Shown here: one piece after another, positions 24,159 to 36,523 of the stretch
How the letters are laid out: each line of letters starts with the position of its first letter
Numbering within the stretch: position 1 is the stretch's first letter
From: Sclerotinia nivalis
Lineage: Eukaryota; Ascomycota; Leotiomycetes; Helotiales; Sclerotiniaceae
Direction: 5' to 3'
Length of the DNA: 64,000 bases
Assembly (NCBI GenBank): GCA_029531795.1
Contig: JAPEIS010000009.1
Span: forward strand, 434,001 to 498,000
Notes under the pieces: model-generated
What the model saw: the letters and a program-made list of their open reading frames with translations, nothing else
The model's database searches: none
Told to the model about the DNA's origin: nothing
Made by a program: the position numbers and the translations under genes

Positions 24159-24623
24159 TGTTGTTGTTGTTGTTGTTGTTGTGATTGTTTGAAAGAATGG
24201 AATATCTTCAACTGTTGCCTCCATTTACAAAAGATTCAAGCCCAAGATTGTGAGATTTGCATCTTTGGTCATAAGATTACGGTTTGTTGTAAATCCACGT
24301 GATCTTTGCTTGCCTCGGTGGTCCGGAAACACGGTAACCTATCGGATCGGAAATACTATTCTATCGTCCTATCATGAGGAAGCTTTGGCTACCTGTTGAT
24401 GTTTGAGAGCAGAAGACAAGTAAGCTGAGCATTACCTAGTTAAGTATTGCAGTGGTTAATATTTTCAAGAATAATAATAACAATCGAATAATTCAATCAA
24501 AACTATCTTTCAATTTAAAATTCGATACTTTCACTACAGTTTCTTTCCCTTGATCTCAATTCATCTCCTACCAATCTGCGAGTCTACGAGCTCTGGCATC
24601 ATCATACTATTTAGCCCGAAATC
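23735..24623. promoter_or_regulatory. Divergent intergenic region (RING/TRAF and SNARE)
   Basis: This 889-bp region serves both start codons. It contains an AGT/TTG trinucleotide tract at 24128-24181. I cannot assign specific factor sites. Confidence 0.5.
24128..24181. repeat. Compound trinucleotide microsatellite (AGT)n(TTG)n
   Basis: About ten AGT units run directly into about eight TTG units. The open frames through it (poly-Gln/Leu/Thr on the minus strand) are artefacts of the repeat. Confidence 0.9.
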
Positions 24624-25610
24624 ATGGCGACTAATCCAAGTCAATACTTCCTACTTGCGGATCACATAAAACTATCATTGCTGGAAAGACAACGTGCTAT
24701 CTCCTTGAATTTGGAACCTACATCTCAAGATGGTCATATTTCACGATCGTTGGAATCTTTACGTGAAGGCTTGGAGAACATAAGGAATGAAACGATACGA
24801 TTGGAAGAAGCCGGGGAGACATCGTATGTTGGATTTATTTATTCCCATCATAATGGCATATATGTCTGATTATATTCTTTAAATTCGGCCTTGAACTACA
24901 TCTGCGCATCGCATAACTTTTGCGCAGCACATATCCTGCGTATAAACTAACAACTCTTCAGCCAATCCCTCACTCTCAAAGAAACCGAGCATACCCTTCG
25001 AACTCAATATGACGATTTAGCATCCCAATTCTTAGGTCGTCCCACCTCCAGTACCTCCTCAACACTCTCCCATCCAAATGACCCCTCCCTTTCTGACGAC
25101 TTCGCCCGAGCGACCGAACGCCCACTAGTAGGATCCTCCTCATCTTTCCTCAAGAAATCACTGCGCAACTCAACCGTCGCACCCTCTCCCAAATCCGTCC
25201 GCTTCAGCGACTCCCCATCAATTCAAGAAGCCGAAGATCCCTCCCGCGCAGCACTTTTCCCCTACCGCGATGACCCCACCTCCGGCCCACCCGATCAAAG
25301 CCATCTCGATAACCAACAAATTCACGCATATCACACCAGAGTTCTCGCTGAACAAGATGAAGCACTTGATAGACTCGGAGAAAGTATTGGACGACAGAGA
25401 GAGCTCAGTATACAAATAGGTGACGAATTAGATGAACATGTACAGATGTTGGATGAGGTAGATAGAAATGTGGATCGACACCAGACTAGACTGAACAAAG
25501 CGCGAAAGAATCTAGGCACAGTAGCGAGGAAAGCGAAAGATAATATGCAAATGACTATTATTTTGATCTTGATCATTATACTAGTCTTGTTAATCATCAT
25601 ATTGAAGTAG
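24624..25610 (+). CDS. SYN8: Syntaxin-8-like Qc-SNARE
   Basis: Endosomal/Golgi membrane-fusion protein. Exon 1 24624-24823, intron 24824-24961 (GTATGT, CTAAC, TTCAG), exon 2 24962-25610; 282 residues. The N-terminus (MATNPSQYFLLADHIKLSLLERQ) and its helical segment match the fungal Syn8/Tlg1 group. A Ser/Thr-rich linker is followed by a SNARE heptad region at about residues 190-255 (LGESIGRQRELSIQIGDELD, then MLDEVDRNVDRHQTRL) containing the Gln expected at the zero layer. A single C-terminal membrane anchor of Ile/Leu (about 262-281) ends the protein, as in tail-anchored SNAREs. Length and layout are normal. Family is firm; the exact orthologue (Syn8 versus Tlg1) is less certain. Confidence 0.9.
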
Positions 25611-27644
25611 ATGTCGAGTACAAACAAACTGGTATGGGCAACTTAGCAAACATGATGATCATGAAGCGCAGGGGATCGGAGTATGGAGTGCAAAGGAAAA
25701 ACGCAGAGGAAGATGAGAAGAGGTTTTCTGTAGAATACGCACTTGGCTCCTTGAAATATTCATATTAATGGCTGGCTACATAGGTAACTACCAGAGCAAT
25801 TAGCATTTTGGAATGTCTTCAAATTTCCGGAGCTTGGGCGTTGATGGCCTGTAAGACTTTGTTCGATAAGTATATACATATACATCTTAGAATTCAGATC
25901 TCTTCATTTATTATGATATTCAACCTCCTTTTAATGCGCGTCTACATGCAGATCCTAGTTTCCAATGCAATTTATGTGAGTTGTTTATTTATTCCCTTTG
26001 TATTCGTTCGCACTAAATCCGCTTATTCCCCTTTACCCCCTTTTCTCTGTTTTCCCGGTACTGTACGATTTTCTACCTGGATTTATACCTACCTAGTATC
26101 CTATCCTTAATCTATAACCCATGACCACAACCCATGACCTCAACCACAACCTCAAAACCCTTCTATCTCCTCCCTATAAAAATCCCACATAAACAACCAC
26201 AATCACAATCCTCACCTCCAAACCCAATCCTCCAAATACAACTCCCTTATCTTCATTCACCGTCATGTCCCATTCATCCCTATACTCCCATTTCACAATT
26301 ATACCTTCTTTGCTTATCCTATGTATTGCATCATATCACATTGCATCGCTTCCCCTATCTCTCGTGTTTCTTAAGGCCCCACCACCCTTCCCCTTTCCTT
26401 TGCCTGTGCTATGTCGATATCGATATTAATATTAGATATCAACAGTCTAATCTATCTACTTTAAGTTATATGCTTTAAAATATAAAATCTTCGAGTTTAA
26501 GTTTGAATACTTATATTTTTGTAAATTTCCATCTACTTCGTGTAATACCTTGAAAACATCCTAAAATCCTATACATACATACATACATACATACATACCC
26601 AAAATCCAAAAGCTTTCATACTTCTTTTTTACTGTATACCTATCTCCTAGCGAGCCTTTAAGCCTTTAAGCCTAAAGTTCAAAGTTCAAAGATCAACTCC
26701 TAATCTTTCCTTTTCCCGAATCTTTAAGCTTTTCGGAAAGTATGATATATTCATGAAATAGGCTCATTCATCCCACCCAACACATGCTCTCGAAAATTTC
26801 TCAATTATGCTATCGCCTTTTTGTCATGTTTATTTACGTGTATGAAGGATTTCCTTTAATATAAATATCATAGCATATTAGCATACTTAGTGATATTTCT
26901 CTAGGAATAAATAAGGGATGAGAGTGTTGATATCACATCACAACAGTCATACATCACTCACAAAAACTACCACCTCATATGTATAACATTTTTATTTCTC
27001 CACGAATGATTACATATGTAACAAACTGCATATCATCACCCTCCTCAGTATGCACATATTTTAGCACACTAGCATTTTTCCGTCTCCCCTTCCTTCCCCC
27101 AATTTCCCCACCCCCTTCTGCCCTTCTCCCCCGCCTATAAAAACGAGTATACCACATCTAAGTTTGCATTGCATACATGCAAATATATCATAAACCCTAC
27201 CATCCATAGGTATGTATCCATATCTCCATTCCTAAAAACGCCGAATTGTTGATGACAAATGAGAAAATTGAAAATCGAACGCCGGTTTGATGCAGATCTC
27301 TCTTAATCTTAATAAAGGAAAGAAATGTGGTATGGTTGGAGAGCCGGGGTATAAAAATGCTGTCCGGTAACAGTGGTATCAAACTGAGGAAGTTTGAAAA
27401 GCCGTTGTGGTATATTTGTGTAGGAAGCAGACAACTAGAATCAAGAACGATTTGCGAAATACACTTCGTCATTGTTTTCGTACTGAGTCCTGAATGAATC
27501 CAGGTTATCCTTGGACGAGATAATGTTACTGTGGGACCGATACCCTGCCAGAAATCCTCAAACTGCTTCCTAGGAAATAATATGTAAAAACAAGAATGCG
27601 AAGTAAAAACCAAAAAGTAATATGGTCAGTACGATGAACCTTTT
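25611..27644. other. Intergenic region between convergent 3' ends
   Basis: Contains the 3' flanks of the SNARE (+) and the mitochondrial carrier (-). A CATA tetranucleotide run lies at about 26572-26598. Frames such as 26134-26478 (+) and 27613-27197 (-) lack motifs and I treat them as chance. Confidence 0.55.
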
Positions 27645-30035
27645 TTAATTCAAGTCCATACTCTTCTTGGCTTGCTCGTAGACGACGTATGTGATGCTGA
27701 CAGCAGGTACCACCTTGAATAAATTTGGCGCAAGCCCCTTGTACAAGCCGCGGAAGCCTTCATTCTTAATAGTCTTCTGAGCAACATCCATCATACCTGT
27801 GTAAGTCGGAGGGTGCAGAACTGTGCCTTGAGCTTGTAAGCGAGTGCGGAGGAGGTTGATCGGATAGACTATGCTTGCACCGAATGCCCCAGAAAATGCA
27901 CCAATAGCTCCTGTAACAAATGGCCCTGGTGTCGCATCCTCCGCACTATAGCCAAAGCGCGACACATTTCGACGTGTCATGTAAGCCTTCAAAGTTTCGA
28001 AAGTGGCGAGATCAATAGCCGAATAGGGGAACATGCCAACCAGACCCATTGTCAAACCTCTATATGCGCATCGTATTCCACCTTGTTTGTACATCTGCTT
28101 AGCGGTAGCGAGGATTAGAGCATTTCCGCGAAGGCCACCAGCAACAATTTCGCATTGCATTCTAGAGATGAATGAGTTCATGATTCAGATTATAAGAGCA
28201 GGGGGAATATCGTACCGGAATTTTAAAGTATCAATCGGATAGACAACCAATCTGCATTCACGGTTTAGTAGTTATATCATGTGATTTAATTGAAGTACTT
28301 ACTGCGACATTATTCCAGCGAAACCACCCGCAACAAACTTTGAATAAGGATTAATCTTCCTAGAATTACCATGTCCTTCCAATTGAGCCAGATGTTTCTT
28401 GGCAGCTTCAAATGAGCCGAATTTGATAGCACTTTCAGGCATAACTTTGATGACGTTCAAGCCATTACCTGTGTATTTATTAGTTTCTAGTAAGAGTAAA
28501 AACCATGAGAAACATACCAGCAAATAAGCTGCGTATACCGCCGGCCTTCCAAAGCTCCTTGATAGCAAGTATTATGGGCTGCCCAGCCATTTTAGCAACT
28601 GCAGCCACATTTCCCTGCTTCGCGGCTTCGAGAGGCGCACTCTTTGCAGAGACATTGGCGATAAGGTAAACTTTCAAGCGATCTATAGGGGCTGTTGCTG
28701 TACGAGAAAAAATCCCAGCGATAGCACCCGCCGCGAAGTAGCCTGGATCAGGTAATATCTCCGTCAGCCTTGATCTCTCTGATGGCTTCAAATTTTTAGA
28801 AACTTCGTGGGTCAGCTCTTGCCGATGACGTCCCCTCAGAACATTGGCCATAATTTCAGTACTTGGATGAATTGGGTCGACATCACGGTCATATACATCA
28901 TCAACAGAGTCAATAGAATTGAGTGCTTGTATATTTGCAATGTCCATTTTTGCGGTTTCCTTGTTGGAAGATGTGGGTGAAGGTGCTTCTCTAATATGAG
29001 TTTTGGAAGTGCGGCCACGATGCGATTCTGCGATACTAAAAACTGCCCCAAAAAGAAGCTTAAGAAAATTTGTTTTGGTACCTAAGCCTTCGAGTGTGTC
29101 TTCTCGAATTGATGTATCGCCCTCGGCGTTCACAGATACTGCAGACTGATAATAAGATAGTACGGCCTTCAGAGGCTGGGTAGAAGCTGTAGCGGGTAGA
29201 AATAATAAGAAGTTTCTATAAATTATTGGTTAGGACTGATGGATCTCAGATGACTCAATGAATTTTGAAATTTAAATGCTACGGTAATGTGTGCGGCTAC
29301 CGGTGGTTGTGGGTTGTGGGTTGTGGGTTGTGCTAGTTGTGCTAATGTTCACCCCGTCGCTCTTAGCGGGAGCATAGCAACCGTACAAAATTAAAGTAAA
29401 GTTTAGAAAAAATCATCTGATTGAATTCATTTACTCGATGTAGAAGAAATGATAGTACTAACCTCCATTCATCGAAAGTTATATATCCCTTGAAGTAAAG
29501 TTAGATATGATGTTCATGGTAGGTCTCCAAAGTGGTGATTTGGTACGAACATCGTTATTCATATCAACCTCAGTGAAGAACAGGTCTAATTTAGGTTTTG
29601 AAATGGTAAGTCCAGCTTTCTTGAATGCAACTTGCAATTCATCTTTATCCAATCTGTTGTCATGGTCCCTATCAATGCCTTGGAAGAGGACGAACAACTC
29701 CTTTTCCGTTTTTTCGACAAATAATCGAAATTCTAGACGGAAAACAGTAAGTAAGAGTTTATGAAGCTGCAGATCAAGGGAGTGGTATCGGGAATAGAAA
29801 TTGTATGGTCCATACCCTCATATTGAATAACTTCATCTCCATTTTTGTCCATAGCCTTTACTACATCTCTTAGCATATCACCGGCATCCTTTAAAGGATG
29901 ATCGATCCTCCGCAGCCCCTTTTGAAGCTCTTGCAGATTAATCTCGCCTCTCTGCTTTGTATCCAACTTTCTCCATAGTTGCTCAACCCTATTGTCGCGA
30001 GCGTTCTGGGTTTCTGATGCTTCTGGTAGCTTCAT
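27645..30035 (-). CDS. SAL1: Calcium-dependent mitochondrial ATP-Mg/Pi carrier (SCaMC/Sal1 type)
   Basis: Exchanges ATP-Mg for phosphate across the inner mitochondrial membrane, activated by cytosolic calcium. Seven exons: 30035-29816, 29732-29551, 29488-29463 (26 nt), 29215-28518, 28468-28303, 28251-28216 (36 nt) and 28161-27645; 614 residues with all phases consistent. The N-terminal half has EF-hand units, e.g. DKNGDEVIQYEEF, DRDHDNRLDKDEL and DMNNDGYITFDEW. The first unit (DTKQRGEINLQEL) is degenerate. A long variable linker follows. The C-terminal half has three mitochondrial-carrier repeats with signatures PIDRLKVYL, VVYPIDTLKFR and YPINLLRTRLQAQ. Domain order and length fit the family. 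It is divergent from cyclin C with a 581-bp shared upstream region. Confidence 0.93.
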
Positions 30036-30616
30036 GATATCTTTTTTTACGTTGCGGTCGTGGGGTTATGATTTCGCAGTCATGTCGTAGTGATTGATCA
30101 ATGAACTGATCAAAAGTTGAGGATATATGGTTATCATCGATGCGAACGAGCGAACATATCCTTCTTCAACTTTCATAACATTATCAAAGTTTCAGTGCGA
30201 AGTGAAGCAGCAGTATAGAGGTGATGTTCAAATTTCAGGGCGCAAACTTCCAAGATTCAGTCAAAAGATTCAAGCTTGACCAATGATAAATGCTTGATTG
30301 GTTGCATTGTACCACCGTAGTGGGGCCAGGATTTCCATTGTCGATCTTTTAATTAGCGCCAGCCTTGTCACTTTCAGCCTCGGTCCTTTCATCATTGCCA
30401 TCGCACCTCCCTCTTGGTGAATTGCATTATTACCCACAAGAAGAAGTCTAGCGAACGCTTTTCATCCTACAACCACCTTGATACACTCCTTCAGAAGGCG
30501 AAGATCTTGACACTCCTACAGACGCAATCGAGCTTTGGAAGAATGCCATTCTTTTCACTCTTTCAACGACATTGAATTCGAAGTACCGGCCTGTTCTGCT
30601 CTTAAAACTATTCGCG
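30036..30616. promoter_or_regulatory. Bidirectional promoter region SAL1 / cyclin C
   Basis: 581 bp between two start codons. A CCAAT in one orientation (GACCAATGATAAA, about 30276-30290) and an inverted one (TTGATTGGTTGC, about 30293-30306) lie close together, which could place one HAP/CBF-type site for each gene. That assignment is inference. Confidence 0.5.
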
Positions 30617-31708
30617 ATGGCTGCCAATTACTGGGAGGTATTCTACACAATAGGGCGCCATCCTTTGAATTAAAAGTTAATCTATTACCTAGTCAACTCA
30701 ACGAAAACACTGGCAATTCACCAGGGAGCAACTGGAGGATTTACGATCCAAGCTTGAAGATGAAGATCCAGCCCTCGTACAGGCATACCCTCTGCCACAG
30801 CTGAGGCATCTCAGCATATATTTCAATCAACGTATGAAGAAGTGCATACAAGCCTTAAAGGATTAGACGATTGATACTTGATACAGAAATGACTCGACTT
30901 GGAAAACGTCTCGGGGTGCGACAACAAGCAATGGCCACAGCACAATTATACATCCGCCGATTTTACTCAAAGGTCGAAATTCGGAAAACGAATCCATACT
31001 TGGTTCTAGCAACAGCAGTATATTTGGCCTGCAAGATGGAAGAATGCCCGCATCATATCAGAATTGTGGTTAGTGAAGGTAGAGGATTATGGCCTGGTAT
31101 GTTCTCCAGTGTCTTCAGTGGACATTGCCATCGCCGGGAATTTGCTGATGATAATAGAATATTTTAGTAATGATACTTCGAGGCTCGGAGAATGCGAATT
31201 CTTCCTCATCTCCGAGATGAGTTCGCAAATGATTGTTCATCATCCCTACAGGAGTCTAACTGCTCTTCAAGGGACTTTCTCTCTAACAGCAGAAGAATCC
31301 AATCTTGCTTGGTCGATTGTAAATGACCATTACATGACCGATTTACCGCTCTTTTATGCACCCCATACTATTGCCATCATGGCCATTCTTCTAGCTCTTG
31401 TACTTCGACCGAATGCAACTGGAATTCAATCTGCTAGTAGTTCTTCAGCTACGAACATTGCAAGCGCCGCGCAAGCTGCATTAGCGGCCGCTGGTCAAGC
31501 GAAGAGCGGGACCCCTGATAAACAAGGGGGGAGAACGAAAGTACAAAGATTAGCAACTTGGCTTGCAGAAAGTACTATTGACATCGAAGCAATCGTCGAT
31601 TGCACGCAAGAAATGATATCATTTTATGAGGCTCAAGAGCAATATAATGAAAAGCTTACTAGGGAACAGATCAATCGATTTATCAAAGCTCGAGGTTTGG
31701 ATAAATAA
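30617..31708 (+). CDS. SSN8: Cyclin C (Mediator CDK8-module cyclin)
   Basis: Partner of Cdk8/Ssn3 in the Mediator kinase module, acting on RNA polymerase II transcription. Four exons: 30617-30637 (21 nt, MAANYWE), 30693-30831, 30887-31096 and 31158-31708; introns 55, 55 and 61 bp; 306 residues. The protein opens MAANYWESTQRKHW-like (here [17 protein letters not shown]) and carries the cyclin-box signatures [40 protein letters not shown] and [20 protein letters not shown], all diagnostic of cyclin C. An Ala/Ser-rich insertion before the final helix is usual in filamentous fungi. I chose the start for its match to the conserved family N-terminus, which needs the 21-nt first exon. Confidence 0.93.
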
Positions 31709-34700
31709 AGCCAGCTTCTTGAAAAACAATATGAAAAAGCCCAAGTTGTAAAGCAAACTAGTGACATTTTTCACAAATATCCGACTTGAAGGAACTTGGG
31801 AAGGGAACGGGAATGGATAAAGGCTCACACCTGCCGTATCATGAAGCTTCCAGGATATCGGAAGAGGAGAAGATGAACTCCCATCTTACTGGCAAATTGG
31901 AAACAGAGGGATGTTGACCTGCCATCCCGAGAAGTATCCAAACCTCATTGAAGGAGCCATGTCTGATAAACATGGAGACAAGAATCTTGGCCAAAATCAG
32001 CTACTATAAATGGCTAGGTAGACCCATTAACTATATCAACAAAGTTGATCTAAAATTTCGCACCGCATCATACTCACAGCTGCTCAAGCAATATTCGAAA
32101 TTTCACTCTACACTCCACTAGGCCAGTACATTCGCTAGATATATCTCGATTAGTTACCTACAAGGATAGATCTACATATCGTGAGATTCTGACATAGCAT
32201 AACATACTGGTCTCATGTTCGACACGTGTCTCTGCTTTTGGAGGGCAAATAATATGTTCTACGTGGATTGGATTTTGGAATTTTTGAAGGTATTCAAAAT
32301 GGGTTTTGTGTGACGTGGCGGGGATGCCAGGTGATTGGCCTAGAGGTATGGGAGGCAGCGGAGACAATAAAATGCAAGATCTTGGTGGACAATATTGCAA
32401 AAGTATTCGAACAATCTCTTGTCTTGTTTGTTGGAGACTGAGGCTGTATTTTGAGTACGTATCATCAAGTAAGGATTTGACTCGACGACATCATACCACG
32501 AACCTTCTCCCTACGTCAGACTCGTTTCCACCTACAGCTCCACTCGAGATTCGCTTTTCTGGCTCACTTGATCGCAAAATTCCTTCTAGTTTCATCTGTC
32601 TGTAGCAGAGAGATATCGAACATCTTACCATTGCAAGGCCAACGACATCTTCTAGATCTATCTCATGGGCCATCGTACTTGTAGCTTTGTGTTTGGAACA
32701 TCATACCACTAATTTCACAATTAGAGTTATGACTACAACCACTTGTAACACAACATCTGATGTCTGTCCATATCAGATGAATATTGTTTGCACCATATGG
32801 ATACTGTAATCATAATCACCTAGGTACTTTAGGAAGCGAGAAATCCGCCACAGTCAATCCAATCTATCTTCACCGCCCCCGTCACTTTAATGGTTTTGTA
32901 TTTTGTACATGATCTTCAGAATTTGCGATGGGGTGGTGGGGTAAACTCCTCAAACCGGGTTAATCGGTTAATCCATCAAAGTGATTAAATACGTTTATGC
33001 AACACAAGAACTACCGTACTAAAGTTGTGCAAAAAAGCGGTGAACATCTCAAACATTTCATACAAAAGTACATCCATCCACACCCACCTTAAATACACTC
33101 CTCAGAATCCTCCACACCCGCGCAAGCAAACCAGTAGCCACTAACCCATTTCACACCCCTGAGTGTCACATCGAAACGCATGCTTCATATTTGATTGGTT
33201 TTTGTTTTCAAAGGACCTTCATACGGAGTTCAAATACAACCCTAGTTTGACATTTTCAAAACTTCTAAGCGATCCCATTCATGCTTCACATCATTCCAGC
33301 TTGGCGCCAGATCTACTAGGATGATCTGGAACAAAATTGAGAGACTTGGCAGCTTTACAGGGACTCAGGGAGGGATAGTGAACCCCGTGCGCTGGTTGCA
33401 CAACTCAGCCTTCTCCGGGATTATTGGAAGGGAATCCTTTTGGGGACGGGCGTGCCCGATGGATGGATCATGGAGGGGAGTTTTCTTGTTTGGATTTCTT
33501 ATTTTGTATGTAGGAGGTGCACACTGAGGACATAATTGTGTACGGTAGCTCCGTAAAGAGCATCTAGAATAATTTGGTGGTATTGTACGAGGAAAATTCG
33601 TGCAGATCCGATATTATGCCATTGTTTTATAGGCTGTGTTGTATCATATTTGATAACTAAGAGCTTTTCAAGTAGTGGGTGAGTACATCATCACGACTCA
33701 CGAGTGTGTTGTGTATCGAGCAGATAGAGAATTTCGTTTGTAATGATACTCCGTAGTGGTGGGTTGATCGTTGTAATGGACTGTTGTGGTTCAACTTGTG
33801 GTGTTATGATGGTTAATTTAGAACACCAGCAACTTTATGCACGAATTTCCTTTCCACATCTTTCGAATCTCCCACTCGAGCCATTTCCGTTTCAATGTGG
33901 AGTTACCGCCGAGGCTTGAGGGGAAATCGAATTTCGGAAATCATACTGCATTTTAAGCATTTCAAGCATATCAATCGCTTCCTTTTAAATCAAAGCTGCC
34001 GTTGGTGGTGGCTATCGCTGGATAAAACGGAAATGAGAGTACTCGCGCATGCTATACTGAACAGAGCGTTAGGTTATTTCAACCCATAACAATTAGAGGG
34101 TACTGCGGTTGTATGATCTTCAGGACTAAGTTCAATGGTTTTCAGACTTTCAGACTTTCAGTACCTACCAATAAACCCCATCTGTTCAATAACTGCTTCT
34201 AAAACACCATGCAGGACTGAGTTTACCAGGATGCAGAGTTCAGCGAGGGAAACTTTAGTCGTGCATAGTATCGCATAGTATTTGCTGGCACTGGCGCTGG
34301 TGCGCTGACGGCGGTTGTATTTCTTACTTATCTGATTTTTGGGGGGTTGATGGTGGCCAATGATTAATTAAGAGAACGATTTGTGTAGCACTGTGTACAG
34401 GACGAGGGGCGGGAGGGACGGTTGCTGATCCTTGGGTGTTCCAGATTTTTAAACATCCTTCCTTTCATCTGGTTTTAATCTGTAGGGTATGATTCCATGG
34501 TGTTCAATTCGCAAGTACGGAGTAAGCAAGCACCATTCGGAGTACAAAACGTGGAGACCGATGTAAACAAAAGGAATAACTCTTTTCTGCACCATTCACT
34601 CGGAGACATTATTGTGCAGTACTGCGTACACTATAGTTTCTTTTTTTGTACTGAAGATGTTCTAGCTATTTTTGAATCGTAAATACATTATTCAAATCAC

Positions 34701-35923
34701 TTTGAAGAATTCAATATTCGTACTCAGTGGGCATTTCGTTAAGATTAAATAAACATGGGAATCAATTTCATGCCATGACCATATGGAGATAATGATAAAG
34801 ATTGGGAATGGCTGCGTAATTTCGGTGGGAACTATCTAATGAGATCATCAAATGAGTAATTGGATAATGGCATGTTGGGCCTAGAAACTCAGAGTTGAGT
34901 GCTAAAGAAAATGAATGACCTTTAGGGAGGTTCCAAAATGTTTAACCCAGGTCCCCACGGACGATTTAGAAAGTAAAAACTCCCTCAACTCTACTATCTC
35001 CTACAGTACTACCTATTGAATTCCTTTTAGACTCCGTTTCAATCTATCCGACTCTGGTAATAGTAAGGAGAGTCGGAAAGTTATCTACGGTTAGGGCTTG
35101 TTGTGTTGTTGTTCTTTAAAAAAACTTGCTATGCAGGTGCTTAAAATGTATTGATTTGAATGGTTGAAGAGAAGCTTTAAGCCTTGGTGGCCCTGGAAGT
35201 GTGGCAGAGTTAATCGGAACTTAGAGGGAGGTTGTACCCAGAAGGGACGGAACAGCAAGGGGGTTAGGGATTAGTACGGAGACCATTCGACATTCTTTTT
35301 TACGCCTAAAACGCCTTTAATGCTTCCTTCCATAAATATCTATTACAAAAGGAGTTAAGTGATCTTCTGCTTCGCTAATTCGACCGGTAAGAACCGTAAG
35401 ATATTTTGTTTGAATGCAATCTAAGTAACTTTGGGTTTAGTTTTATTGCTAGCTTCGTCAATTAGTGCGACTTCCCATTTCAATTTGCCACTACTGATTA
35501 CTGCTTCCTTTCCCCTCCCAGCCATCATCTAAACCTACTTGTTCTCCCACATTGCTTTCCATCGGCAATTCTTCAAACATTCAAAATCCTTTCTTACTTC
35601 TTCCCACAACACAAACTTCACTTCCGAACCAAATAAATAAATACAAAACGTCATTCGATAAACATTAATATCAACCTTTGATCCATCTCCGAACATATCA
35701 GTCAATTCAATTTATCTTTATTCATCCTATTATAGAAATCAACAGTCAACAACTCAAGTTTTATCCCCGCCCAACAAATCCTGTCAAATTCCTTTGTTGC
35801 TCATCACAAAGCCTTACCGATCGGCTCGCTTTTCCACTCAGCATAACACACAGCACAGCAAAAGAACACCACATCTAACCACCCACTCTTATATTATCCG
35901 CCTCCAACATACATGAGCCGATA
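31709..35923. other. Intergenic region, about 4.2 kb
   Basis: No supported gene. Frames at 32306-32605, 33321-33527 and 33895-34089 are short, unspliced and motif-free. The last about 450 bp before 35924 are CA/CT-rich, as in fungal 5' UTRs, and probably belong to the next gene. Confidence 0.5.
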
Positions 35924-36523
35924 ATGTCTTCTTACTATCAACACTTCAACGCTCATCAGCAGCATACTACTCCTTCAAATGTCCAGAATGGGTCGGTACA
36001 TAATCGAAACAGTCGTCGTAATACCCGGTTACCACAAAATGCCGCCCAAGCCAATAAACAATACCAGAAGATCGTGAAACGTGAGGAGGAGGCTGCTGCG
36101 GTGATAAGTTATCGTCGACTTTTTGAATACGCAAGATCATTCGATTTAGAAGATGATGCAGAATTCTGTCCAAATCTTCTAACTGAAGAAGATATGGTAT
36201 CCATCAATGGTTCGGCTTCTGATCGTTCTTCCTTGGCGAGTGGATCACCTACGAATTCACCACAATCGACACAGGTATCGGTCAATCTGTCTCCTGATAC
36301 AAACTTCTCTCTCAACTCCAACTCTCATCCATTCATTTCATCCGGTTTCAATGTATCAGCATTAAAGATTCATCAACCTTCAGCTACACGTATTGGCAGA
36401 AACGCTATTCCAATTGTGAATCCCAATGATGGAGGATTAATGTCGAGCCCACCTTCTTCGGTATCACCCGCCAGAATGCAACAGCACCAACAACAAACAA
36501 GAGTTCCTATCCGATTTTATTAA
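35924..36523 (+). CDS. Conserved-looking fungal protein of unknown function
   Basis: Single exon, 199 residues, with a long CA/CT-rich leader. I do not recognise a named domain. The protein is hydrophilic, rich in Ser, Asn, Gln and Pro. The most constrained-looking part is the basic segment SRRNTRLPQNAAQANKQY followed by a mixed-charge block, YRRLFEYARSFDLEDDAEFC, then PNLLTEEDMVSI and a Ser-rich patch (DRSSLASGSP). The rest is disordered and ends in Gln-rich MQQHQQQTRVPIRFY. There is no signal peptide and no membrane segment. The acidic FDLEDDxEFC block looks like a short binding motif. Function unknown. Confidence 0.75.
   Translation: MSSYYQHFNAHQQHTTPSNVQNGSVHNRNSRRNTRLPQNAAQANKQYQKIVKREEEAAAVISYRRLFEYARSFDLEDDAEFCPNLLTEEDMVSINGSASDRSSLASGSPTNSPQSTQVSVNLSPDTNFSLNSNSHPFISSGFNVSALKIHQPSATRIGRNAIPIVNPNDGGLMSSPPSSVSPARMQQHQQQTRVPIRFY

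Noticed and set aside
24009..24224. Poly-Thr and poly-Leu/Gln frames
   Set aside because: Caused by the AGT/TTG microsatellite in a promoter region.
27197..27613. 138-codon minus-strand frame after SAL1
   Set aside because: Lies in the expected 3' UTR and has no motif.
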